From positions 1 to 64,000 of the forward strand of contig CAIYJE010000021.1 of assembly GCA_903926465.1 (NCBI GenBank): 64,000 bases of DNA, read 5' to 3'. The stretch comes from an uncultured Planctomycetales bacterium (GTDB taxonomy: Bacteria; Planctomycetota; Planctomycetia; Isosphaerales; Isosphaeraceae). The notes below the pieces were generated by a model, which was not told the origin of the DNA, ran no database searches, and worked only from the letters and a program-made list of their open reading frames with translations. This document shows, piece after piece, positions 51,591 to 60,700 of the stretch. Made by a program: the position numbers and the translations under genes. Numbering within the stretch: position 1 is the first letter of the stretch; each line of letters starts with the position of its first letter.

Positions 51591-53543
51591 ATGGCAAATT
51601 CCGTTGGATCTCAGTGGTTTCACCAGGTTGCCCAGATTGCAGGGACCTCTCACACTGGCCGGCTCTCCCGGTTCTCATTGCTGGCCCAGAAGGTGAATGC
51701 CCTGGAGCCGGAACTTGAAGCGCTTTCCGACCACGACCTCAAACAGCGCAGCTATGCCATGCGCATGCGGGGCCGCCAGGGTGAACCCCTGAGTGAGCTG
51801 CTGGTTGAGGCATTTGCCCTGGTCCGCGAGTCTGCTAAACGAACCGTCAAGCAAAGACACTATGACGTTCAGTTGATTGGTGGCGCGGCCATCTTTTACC
51901 GGTCGATCGCGGAAATGGAAACCGGTGAAGGAAAAACGCTGGTGGCAACCTTGCCAACCTATCTGAATGCTCTGGCCGGCAAAGGGGTTCACGTGGTCAC
52001 CGTGAATGACTACCTGGCCAAGCGAGACGCAGACTGGATGGGCGAAATTTACCGGTTCCTGGGAATGACGGTTGGCTGCATCCAAACCGGGCAGCCCGAC
52101 GAGTCTCGTCGGGCTGCCTACGCCGCCGACATCACCTACGGCACATCCAAGGAACTGGGTTTTGACTATCTTCGCGACGAACTCAAACGCTATCAGCTTG
52201 GCGGAGACGGCAAACGCAAAACCTACGAGCAGGTGTACCTGGGACAGGGCGAGAGCAGCGTCTCCGCCATGCCCGTTCAACGCGGCCACCACTACTGTGT
52301 GGTCGACGAGGCCGACAGCATCCTGATCGACGAGGCCAGAACCCCCTTGATCATCGGGGCAAACAACCAGCCCAGCCCCGAGGAGGCCATGGCCTACTAC
52401 GGGGCCGATGAGGTTGCAGCCACACTGGTCCGAGGCAAAGAGTTCAAGTACGACCCGGCCGAAAAGAAAGCCGAACTCAATGCCGCAGGACGCCGAAAAG
52501 TACAGATGAAAGCCGGCCAGTCGGCCTTCACCTGCCTGACGGTTGACCAGCTTTATGAATACGTTGAACGCGCCCTGCGCGCACAAATTGCGTACCTGAA
52601 AGATCGAGAATACGCGATTCAAGATGGCGAAATTGTGATTGTCGATGAATTCACGGGCCGTCTGATGCCCGGCCGCCAATGGCAAGATGGTCTCCACCAG
52701 GCTATCCAGGCCAAGGAACGGCTTGAGATTACCCTGGAGTCAATCACGGCCGCCCGGATCACGGTCCAAGACTTCTTCAAGCTCTATAAGAAGCTGGCCG
52801 GTATGACCGGCACGGCGTGGAGCGATCGCAAGGAAATGTCCAGGATCTACAAGGTCCAGGTGTTTCCGGTCCCAACGAATCGGAAGAGCTGCCGGGTTTG
52901 GGAGCAAGACCGCATCTTCTCCAACGAGGCCGAAAAATTCAGAGCGGTTGCAGACCGGATCATTGAACTGAACAAGCAAGAGGTACCTGTACTGGTTGGT
53001 ACCCGCTCCATTGAGAAGTCGGAAAAGCTAAGTGCGTTGCTGCAGGAAGCAGGAATTCCCCACCAGATTTTGAACGCCAAGCACCACGCCATTGAAGCCG
53101 AGATTGTGGCCCAAGCCGGTCAGTCTTGCAGGGTGACCGTGGCCACCAACATGGCTGGACGTGGTACCGACATCAAAATTGCACCAGACATGGCGGCCAA
53201 AGGCGGCCTGCACGTCATTGGTACCGAACGCCATGAAAGCCTGCGAATTGACCGACAGCTCGTGGGCCGATCGGCTCGCCAGGGAGACCCTGGGCACGCC
53301 CAGTTCTTTGTTTCTTGCGACGACGACATTCTGGAGGCGTACGGTGAGAAGTGGGCCAACCGGCTCCGTGCACGCCACAAGAACCGGGGCGAACTCACCA
53401 ATGCAGCCTGGCGCAGGCTCTTCCTGAAGTCCCAGCAAAAGAAAGAACATCAGCATCGCAAGGACCGCCGATTACTGATGCACTATGAAAAACAACGGGC
53501 CGAGATGCGCAAGAATATGGGGCTGAACCCAGTACTCGGCTGA
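51591..53543 (+). CDS. secA: Short SecA-type translocase ATPase
   Basis: 650 residues against 800-900 for typical SecA. Walker A METGEGKT (K115), VNDYLAKRDADWM, DEAD box VVDEADSILIDEARTPLI, preprotein-binding insert, VDEFTGRLMPGRQWQDGLHQ, MTGTAWSD, and the NBD2 motifs TNMAGRGTDIKI and GRSARQGDPG are all present. The chain ends soon after NBD2 (KKEHQHRKDRRLLMHYEKQR and a few residues), so most of the helical scaffold and wing domains, the C-terminal linker and the zinc tail are missing. The main SecA is therefore probably elsewhere and this is an accessory or divergent form. ATG with GGAG upstream; 115 bases after the FtsQ-like gene. Confidence 0.9.
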   Translation: MANSVGSQWFHQVAQIAGTSHTGRLSRFSLLAQKVNALEPELEALSDHDLKQRSYAMRMRGRQGEPLSELLVEAFALVRESAKRTVKQRHYDVQLIGGAAIFYRSIAEMETGEGKTLVATLPTYLNALAGKGVHVVTVNDYLAKRDADWMGEIYRFLGMTVGCIQTGQPDESRRAAYAADITYGTSKELGFDYLRDELKRYQLGGDGKRKTYEQVYLGQGESSVSAMPVQRGHHYCVVDEADSILIDEARTPLIIGANNQPSPEEAMAYYGADEVAATLVRGKEFKYDPAEKKAELNAAGRRKVQMKAGQSAFTCLTVDQLYEYVERALRAQIAYLKDREYAIQDGEIVIVDEFTGRLMPGRQWQDGLHQAIQAKERLEITLESITAARITVQDFFKLYKKLAGMTGTAWSDRKEMSRIYKVQVFPVPTNRKSCRVWEQDRIFSNEAEKFRAVADRIIELNKQEVPVLVGTRSIEKSEKLSALLQEAGIPHQILNAKHHAIEAEIVAQAGQSCRVTVATNMAGRGTDIKIAPDMAAKGGLHVIGTERHESLRIDRQLVGRSARQGDPGHAQFFVSCDDDILEAYGEKWANRLRARHKNRGELTNAAWRRLFLKSQQKKEHQHRKDRRLLMHYEKQRAEMRKNMGLNPVLG

Positions 53544-53604
53544 TCAAACCGGCACCGGCAATCTCTGCAATGCCAGGTGCCTCTCAGCTATCGTTCCCTT
53601 AAAT

Positions 53605-53641
53605 AACAAGGGCCGGCATGCTTGGCATGCCGGCCCTTGTT
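53605..53641. terminator. Strong bidirectional terminator after secA
   Basis: AACAAGGGCCGGCATGC (53605-53621) and its exact complement (53625-53641) form a 17-bp stem with a TTG loop. It separates secA from the convergent thioredoxin gene. Confidence 0.85.
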
Positions 53642-53675
53642 GATCGATACCAGAACCTTGAGCATCGCTCAGCAA

Positions 53676-54764
53676 TTACTTGCCTGCGTCCTTACGAAAC
53701 TTTTCAAGACGCTCCTTCATTTCCGAGATCTGAGCTGGAGGAAGCTGGTCTTCGCCCAGCTTGATGGCCTTTTCCTGCACCTCAAGTGCCTTGGCCTTAT
53801 CGCCAGAGAGCGAAAGTGCCAGGGCATAGGTGTCGAGAATGGCAGGGTTTTCCCCCTTGGTGTTCTCACTGGCCAGACCTGAGGCTTTGAGGGCGAGTTC
53901 GAGCTGGGCTGCGGTTGGCTTGCCCCCCTTGCGATCGGGGTCAATGAGCGGCCAGGCGATTGCGTTCAGGGCCATGGCATTCTCAGAGAAATTGGCAATC
54001 AGCTTCTCGGCCGTGGCGGTGATCCGATCCTGATCGCCAGTCTGCACGAGCAGGTTGTATCGAGCCATGCCAATGGTGGCTTCAAGACCAGGATCGTCGG
54101 CAAGCGCCTCATCAAGAACCTTGAGCTGAGCTTCTGGACCCTTGGCGGCGGCTTCACGGAATTTTCCGATCAGAGCCTGAAGCTTCTGTTGGCGAGCTTT
54201 TTCTTCGAGGCGATCACTGACAGCCTTGTCCAGGTCGTAGGTACCATCAACAATCTGAGCCAGCGGCTTTTCCATCTCCATCGGGTGCCCAACCCAGGCA
54301 ATTTTCCCGTCCTTGTTCACGACGAAGGCGGCAGGAATACCCCCCTCACCGGCTGCTGTCATCCAGTTTTCGGCCATCTTGCCTTTGTCAGGCTTGCCGC
54401 CGTCGCCAACATCGTCCATGGCCACGGTGTAATTCATCTTGTCGCCCATTTCCTGGACGAATGGCTCAACCAGTTCAGGGTCGTTTTCCCAAACGCTCAC
54501 ACCGATGAACGTGACGTCCTTGTGCTTTTCCTGAAGCTCTGTCAGGTGCGGGATGCTGACCTTACAGGGGCCACACCAGGTCGCCCAGAACTCAACCACG
54601 TAGATCTTTCCGGGTTCGAACTTGTCGACCTTGGTCCCCTTCACGAACTTGGAAACGGTCAGTGGTGGGGCGGGATCACCCAGGCCAAGCCCTTCGGCTT
54701 GGGCGCGGGGCTCTGACCCCGCAAACATCGCAAAGGCGGCCAGTGCAAACAAACTCTTTCGCAT
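53676..54764 (-). CDS. Exported thioredoxin-fold protein with helical C-terminal domain
   Basis: 362 residues. The ATG at 54764 (MRKSLFALAAFAMFAG) has GGAG eight bases upstream and starts a signal peptide; the frame to 54830 is rejected. Residues 30-180 are a TlpA/ResA-type thioredoxin domain with the active site FWATWCGPCKVSIP and the cis-proline loop GGIPAAFVVNKDGKIAWVGHP. The C-terminal half (LEATIGMARYNLLVQTGDQ, PAILDTYALALSLSGDKAKA) is TPR-like. Reductase or disulphide exchange outside the cytoplasm is expected; partners are unknown. Confidence 0.88.
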   Translation of the reverse strand: MRKSLFALAAFAMFAGSEPRAQAEGLGLGDPAPPLTVSKFVKGTKVDKFEPGKIYVVEFWATWCGPCKVSIPHLTELQEKHKDVTFIGVSVWENDPELVEPFVQEMGDKMNYTVAMDDVGDGGKPDKGKMAENWMTAAGEGGIPAAFVVNKDGKIAWVGHPMEMEKPLAQIVDGTYDLDKAVSDRLEEKARQQKLQALIGKFREAAAKGPEAQLKVLDEALADDPGLEATIGMARYNLLVQTGDQDRITATAEKLIANFSENAMALNAIAWPLIDPDRKGGKPTAAQLELALKASGLASENTKGENPAILDTYALALSLSGDKAKALEVQEKAIKLGEDQLPPAQISEMKERLEKFRKDAGK

Positions 54765-54941
54765 GAACAGGCTCCAGAAACAGAGATATGATCTCAACGC
54801 AATAAGTAGCACGCTTCGGCACGGGAACATCAGAAAACCGATGGTCCATCCGTGGAATTTTCAGACGTTAGACTAACAGAGATTGACAATGCTCGGCAAA
54901 GAAGAAATCAACCAAAACCAACGATTAGCCGAGCCACGCGG

Positions 54942-55901
54942 TCAGGATTTTCTCATCAGTCGATTCACGTGTTTCTTCAGCTCGGCATCCAGGGTGGCAA
55001 GCGGCCCCAGGGCATCTTGAAAGTCGGCGAGCCGAGACCTGGCATCTCGACGCGTATTGACCTTCTCCAGATACGCTTGAAATTTCGGTGTCCAGGCAGG
55101 CTGCATCAGCAGATGGATGAGTGCCCAAGCCTGAGCGTATGCAAGCTGCTCGGTCCTTGGTAATTCAAATAATTCATCATCGTTCACCAGTTCACCCAGC
55201 GTGAACAGGCTAAGGCCGTCCCGTGCGGCAGCCCCCAGAACCTGAAGCCGTTCGTGATTCAGAGCCCCCACACGCGTACGGCCGTCAGGTCGTCGCACTT
55301 CCCCATAAGTGCCCAATCCTTCCACAATGGCCAGCGGAATATTGGCCTCGGAATGGAGAAGGCGTGTTTCATAAGAAAGCTGATGGGTCGCTTCATGAAA
55401 CAGGGCGATGGAGTTGGCGCGTTCGCCTTGGTTCGCTTGCTTTCCACGATGATCACGCACCACCAGCCATCCAGACCGCACCTCATAGATTCCAGCAACC
55501 GTGCCTGGCTCATCCGGCACCCCCAGGAATGCCGCAAAGTCTTTCGGATTCGCAAGAATCACCAGCGGCAATTTTCTGGCCAGTTTTTGAATTGAGAACT
55601 TACGTTCGGAAAAATGGGTTACAAAATCGACAGCAAGCCCTTCGCACAGGCCGATGGCCGTTTGCTGAAACTGTTCGCTGGCATTACCAATCGCCACATA
55701 ACGGTCACCCGACTGAACCCTCAATGGGGGCAAGCCAGCCTTCTTGGCCCGCGCTTGCACCTCTTCCGGAGCACCCTCGATCTCAGTGGCCGCGGCCGGC
55801 TCTTGCCCTTGGCCCCGCTCCGAATGCGAGAAAGCGGCAAGCCCAACCCAGGCGGTCTGACGGAGCCAGAGCCTACGGGAGGGAAGCCGACCGAACACCA
55901 T
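54942..55901 (-). CDS. DUF1570-like putative HExxH metallopeptidase
   Basis: 319 residues from ATG 55901 (MVFGRLPSRRLWLRQTAWVG); a longer frame from 56003 is open, so the start is uncertain. An N-terminal hydrophobic stretch suggests export. The core carries the zinc motif LFHEATHQLSYETRLL followed by the family pattern IPLAIVEGLGTYGEV, in which the glutamate can be the third ligand. Such DUF1570 proteins are common in planctomycetes and uncharacterised. It lies 177 bases upstream of the thioredoxin gene in the same direction. Confidence 0.75.
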   Translation of the reverse strand: MVFGRLPSRRLWLRQTAWVGLAAFSHSERGQGQEPAAATEIEGAPEEVQARAKKAGLPPLRVQSGDRYVAIGNASEQFQQTAIGLCEGLAVDFVTHFSERKFSIQKLARKLPLVILANPKDFAAFLGVPDEPGTVAGIYEVRSGWLVVRDHRGKQANQGERANSIALFHEATHQLSYETRLLHSEANIPLAIVEGLGTYGEVRRPDGRTRVGALNHERLQVLGAAARDGLSLFTLGELVNDDELFELPRTEQLAYAQAWALIHLLMQPAWTPKFQAYLEKVNTRRDARSRLADFQDALGPLATLDAELKKHVNRLMRKS

Positions 55902-56128
55902 TTCCGGCCATTTGAACCGGCCTGGCAGCGATTTTGGAGGTGTCACTGTTTGGGGCTCAATAGAAGGAAGCTTTGCAAATCTCAGTGAAACGGCTCCCAC
56001 CAAGATCCCTCATCCGTTCACCGACCAATTGACCTGAACCAAGGGCGCGGGCTAGAACAGAAGCATACGCGGGACAGTGTTTCCGCGGACACTTCATTTC
56101 CAGCCTGGCACGAATTGCGAGACCGATC

Positions 56129-57115
56129 ATGAGTCTGGAGGGTTTCCGTCCACCATTCTATCTTGGTGTCGACCTGGGTGGGACCAATATCAAGAGCGGG
56201 GTGGTTGACAACGACGGCCTTCCACTTTCATCCGTGAGTCGCCCGACCGAGGCCGACCGCGGTCCAGAGGTTGGGCTGTCTCATCTGGTGGATGCCGCTG
56301 AACGCGCGGTGGACGCAAGTGGGATTGGCTGGAATCAAATTCGAGGCGTTGGGCTTGGCTCTCCAGGCACCATGGATATTCACAAAGGGTTGCTGCTTGA
56401 TCCTCCCAACCTTCCTGGATGGACCAACTGGCCAATCCGCGACAAGCTTGCCGAACGTCTGAAATGTTCGACGATCCTGGAAAATGATGCGAACGCCGCA
56501 GCCTACGGCGAATACTGGGTGGGCGCTGGCCGAGGAACCTCTTCTCTGGTCATGTTCACACTGGGAACCGGCATCGGCTGCGGAATTGTGGAAAACGGGA
56601 AAATTGTTCAGGGACGCCACTCGCACGGTGGAGAATGCGGCCACCTGATCATTCAGATGGAAGATGGTCGGCTTTGCTCGTGCGGCCAGTATGGGCACCT
56701 GGAGGCGTACGCCTCGGCAACGGCGTTGGTGAAGCGGGCCCTAGAGGCGCTCGAGGAGCACGAACCGTCGTCACTCAGAGCCAACCTCGCCAACGGTTCT
56801 CTGACCGCCCATGCCATTAACCTGGCGGCCTCTGAGGGGGATCTCTTGGCCCTGCGGCTCATGAGAGAAACCGCACGCTACCTGGGTGTTGGGGCCACCA
56901 GCCTGATGCACACCATTGACCCAGATATCATCGTTTTCGGCGGCGGTATGATTGGGGCAGGACTCCCATTCCTGGAGCAAATCCGGTCGGTCGTCCAGCA
57001 GATCGCCTTCCCACTCCCTTCCAAGGAAACGCGAATCGAGTTCGCTCAGCTTGGCGGAGATGCCGGCTTCATTGGCGCGGCTGGCTGTGCCCGAATGTCG
57101 TTCGGAAAGAGCTGA
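56129..57115 (+). CDS. ROK-family sugar kinase (glucokinase-like)
   Basis: 328 residues. ATP-binding and catalytic signatures of the ROK family: YLGVDLGGTNIKSGVV, GSPGTMD, the catalytic ENDANAAAYGE, FTLGTGIGCGI, HSHGGECGHLI and the zinc-binding CSCGQYGHLEAYAS. It phosphorylates glucose or a related hexose. ROK repressors carry an N-terminal helix-turn-helix, which is absent here, so it is an enzyme. It is transcribed divergently from the DUF1570 gene and closed by its own terminator. Confidence 0.92.
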   Translation: MSLEGFRPPFYLGVDLGGTNIKSGVVDNDGLPLSSVSRPTEADRGPEVGLSHLVDAAERAVDASGIGWNQIRGVGLGSPGTMDIHKGLLLDPPNLPGWTNWPIRDKLAERLKCSTILENDANAAAYGEYWVGAGRGTSSLVMFTLGTGIGCGIVENGKIVQGRHSHGGECGHLIIQMEDGRLCSCGQYGHLEAYASATALVKRALEALEEHEPSSLRANLANGSLTAHAINLAASEGDLLALRLMRETARYLGVGATSLMHTIDPDIIVFGGGMIGAGLPFLEQIRSVVQQIAFPLPSKETRIEFAQLGGDAGFIGAAGCARMSFGKS

Positions 57116-57176
57116 ACCCCAACCGTTGACAATCCAGGGCCTGACTCGGTGGGCCCAACTTGAAATTCACGAATTT

Positions 57177-57213
57177 ACCCGCCGGCACTCGCAACTTGTG
57201 AGTGCTGGCGGGT
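57177..57213 (+). terminator. Terminator after the ROK kinase gene
   Basis: ACCCGCCGGCACTC (57177-57190) pairs with GAGTGCTGGCGGGT (57200-57213) with one G-T wobble and a nine-base loop, followed by TTCTTC. Confidence 0.8.
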
Positions 57214-57761
57214 TTCTTCATGCGCATCAAATCCGGGACGCAAGGGGCAGACCGGAAACCGCCAACCTGCAACCGCCATAGATAGCGGTAGATCTGCCAT
57301 CAAATTGGCTGTTGCCCCAGCACCTCAAACTTGACAGCGAATACGCAAAGCCCAATCATGATACGAATCTTGCATGCGTGCACCCATTTACGCTAGGACT
57401 GAGGGTGTGATTTCTCGGGGTGCACTCAATGGAACCATGGGGAATTCTGGCAAGCTGTCACACTGGCAACGATTGCTCGTTTACTACGGCCTGCGTTCTT
57501 CGCGACGGTGACTCTTTTGCAGACTATGCTTCAGCACAACCGGCCAGCGCGTGTTGATTCCGGTCCTCGGCTCAACCTGCGAGCTCAAAGTGCAAGTTAT
57601 GCTTTGTCCAAGTCTGCAAAGAATTCACGGCACGACGCCTCTTACGATCGCCTTGGATCTGGACGGGCTGTTCCGTCGGCATGGACAGCGATTACCCCAC
57701 ATAAACGACACTATTCGATCAATCACCCACTGAGCATCGAAGTTTTGGAGTATTCCGCACC
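57214..57761. other. Upstream region of the ELWxxDGT giant gene
   Basis: About 550 bases with no supported gene. A TTGACA occurs near 57330 but without a matching -10 at normal spacing. The 85-codon frame 57508-57765 has no motif and is rejected. Confidence 0.4.
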
Positions 57762-60700
57762 ATGATTCCCCAACGAATCACGCGTTTGATGTTCAGTAAA
57801 CCAGATCGCTTGAAAATGAAAAAAACGACACGCGTGAAGCGCTCGATCCGCCTGGATCTGGAGTCGATGGAGCGTCGTGAACTGCTTACGGCCACATTGC
57901 TCCAGGATATTGGCCAGGCGGCCGGCTCGGTGCTTCAGGTCTTACCGACCTCGCACGGAACGTATTTCACCTCGCTCAACTCCCAGGGAGATGAAAACCT
58001 GGCGTTTATACCGGTAGGGGCCGTCAAAGCGGTGACCCTTGGCACGTTCGACGTGGCCAGCTCGACCAGCTCAACACGCGGGATCTCACTGAGCAATGCC
58101 ACCCTGTTTGGCTCGAACATTGTCTTTTCGGCGGATGGGAATACCGGTGATGGCCGTCAGGCTTGGGTCGCCACCCCAACCGGAACTTCGGAACTGAAGA
58201 ACCTGAGCGGCGGTGCGGCTTCATCGGATCCCACCAATTTCACCCGCCTCGGTTCTTATATTTTCTTCACTGCCACTACTCAGGTTGGCCCCGGCATTCA
58301 GCAAACAAGGCTGTTTCGTACCGATGGAACCTCGAACGGAACCACCCAGGTTACAGCGCTCGGCGGCGAACAGACCGGCCTCAGCGTTAGCTCCGGACTG
58401 ACAGTTCTGGGTACAGAACTCCTCTTTTCCGGGACCAGCTTCGCCGGCAACACTCCACTTTCCACGGGAGTCTGGGAACTGCAGGCGACCGACCTGGGGG
58501 CCACCGAACTGCAAGCGGTTGCCACCGGGGCAAGCTCGGCACTGACCAGCACCGGTGGCTATCCCGTGGCTGGCGGCATGGCGTATTTCCCCGTCGCTTC
58601 AGGCGCTCAGGCCGGACTCTGGCAAACCAACGGAACGGCGGCCGGTACCAAACCGGTGACCACGGCCAATCTCCAGCCAATCTCAGCTCCAACATCGTTG
58701 ACCCCGGTCGGCAGTAGCTTATTCCTGGCCTCGACGACCGGCAGCACGTCGTTGCTCAAAATCACGAACAACGGCTCCGCAAGCTCCGTCACTCAGCTCG
58801 GTGGCATTCCCGTAGGATCGGCGCTGGTTGGCTCCTATGGCACCAGCACCGATTTCTTCTACCTGCTCAGCAGCGTGAATGGCCTTGAGCTTCGCCATAT
58901 TGCAGCGTCGGGCATAACCTCAAACTCGCTGGGGGTAATCTCATCAAACCCCAACGCAACGGTCATCAGTTCTGCAGTGGTTAGTGGTCATCTGTTTCTG
59001 GAAGTTCTGAATCCGAACTCCTTGCAAATTACGCTCTGGTCAACCGATGGGAGCACCCTGACAAAGCTGATTGACCGGCTACAACCCGCCACCGGTTCCG
59101 ATCTCGCCCCTCAAAATCGGCTGATTGCCGGCGCCAAGCTGGTGTTCTTTGATCACGCCTCCGCAGCAAGCGGAGACGAACTCTGGGCCAGTGATGGATT
59201 AACCGCCTGGCAGGTCAAAGATATCAACCCAGGCAGTCAGGGCTCATTCCCCAGAGGATTCAAGGGCCTGTCAACGGCCGGTGGAAACTCCGTTGTCTAC
59301 TTTGCCGCCAATGCCGGACCCGATGGCGTGAGCCAACTCTGGAAGTCAGACGGGTCAGCCACAGCCCCCGGTACAGATTCGGTGGTAACCGGTCTGTCCA
59401 ATTCAAGCCTTGGGTCCAACCCCAACAATGCCGTGGCCATGGGCAATAAGACCTTGTTCTTTGCCAATGATTCGCTGACGGGTCAGGCCCTCTGGCAAAC
59501 CGATGGAACCCCCACCGGCACCAGCCTTTTGAAACATCTCGATCCCGTCTTCGGGGTGACCCCGCTCTGGGGGACGACCTCGAACGGTACCGGCTATTAC
59601 CTGGTCCAGGGCGATCATGGGTCGAGTGGCCTCTGGCAGACCGACGGAACCGCCAGCGGAACCACCCAGGTTCAGTCTCTGCCGGTCACCGCCGCCAGGG
59701 GCGCTCCTGTAACATTCAAGGGCCAGCTCTACTTTGCGATCCAGAACGGGGCTGCCAATAACCCCAATGCCACTATCCAGCTCTGGCGAACATCCGCCAG
59801 CCAGCAGGCTGCGGAACTGGTTCTCTCGGTGCCATTCTCAAACTCCTCGCTCAGCCAGCTTGCCATTACCAAAGACGCAAACGGCAACGACGCGAAACTT
59901 TTCTTCATCTCCGACTCGGCCAGCCCCAACCCCCAGCGCATCCTTTGGGCCACCGATTCGGGTGCCGCATTCCAGCAAATCGCCAAGAACGGCATCAGCC
60001 TCCAAGGCTTGGCCTCCAATCCCCAGGCTAGCTCGACCCTTGGCGTACTCGGCTCCCAGGTCGTCTTCACGTTCACAGACGCCGCTCATGGTGCAGAGCC
60101 CTGGATCAGTGATGGCACCACTCTGGGAACCCACCTGCTCACCGATCTTCTGAGTGGTTCGGCCAACGCCTTGCCTACCAGTTTCACCGAGGCTGGCACA
60201 AAGGTTGTCTTCTTCGCGTCCACGGGCTCGGGCGGCTCGGCCCTGTACGCAACCGATGGCACACCCGCCGGAACCCAGGTGCTGGGAAATGTTGCGCCTG
60301 GATCCGGGTCGGCAGGGTTCACGAAACTTGCCTCCACCACGTTCTTCACCGGCGATGATGGAATTCATGGCGCAGAGCTCTGGCGAACCAACGGAACGGC
60401 GGCCGGCACCTTCATGGTAAAAGACCTTAACCCAGGGGTTGGCTCGGCGTTCAATTCCGCCCAGACCCAGCTTCTGGCCAGCGGATCCAACCTGTTCTTC
60501 ACCGCCAATGACGGACAGAGCGGAACTCAGGTCTGGAAAACCGACGGGACAGCCGGTAACGCCCAGGTTGCAGATCAGTTCCCGGCCGGATTGGTTGTTA
60601 CCACCCCTCGACTGCTGAGCAGCGGGGCGGGCGGAATCTTGCTCTCCGCCAGAACCACCACAACTGGCTTCGAGCCATTTTTCTTGAGTGTCCAAGGTAG

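Noticed and set aside
51675-52697. 340-codon minus-strand frame
   Set aside because: It lies fully opposite secA, which has all family motifs; the reverse translation has no recognisable domain.
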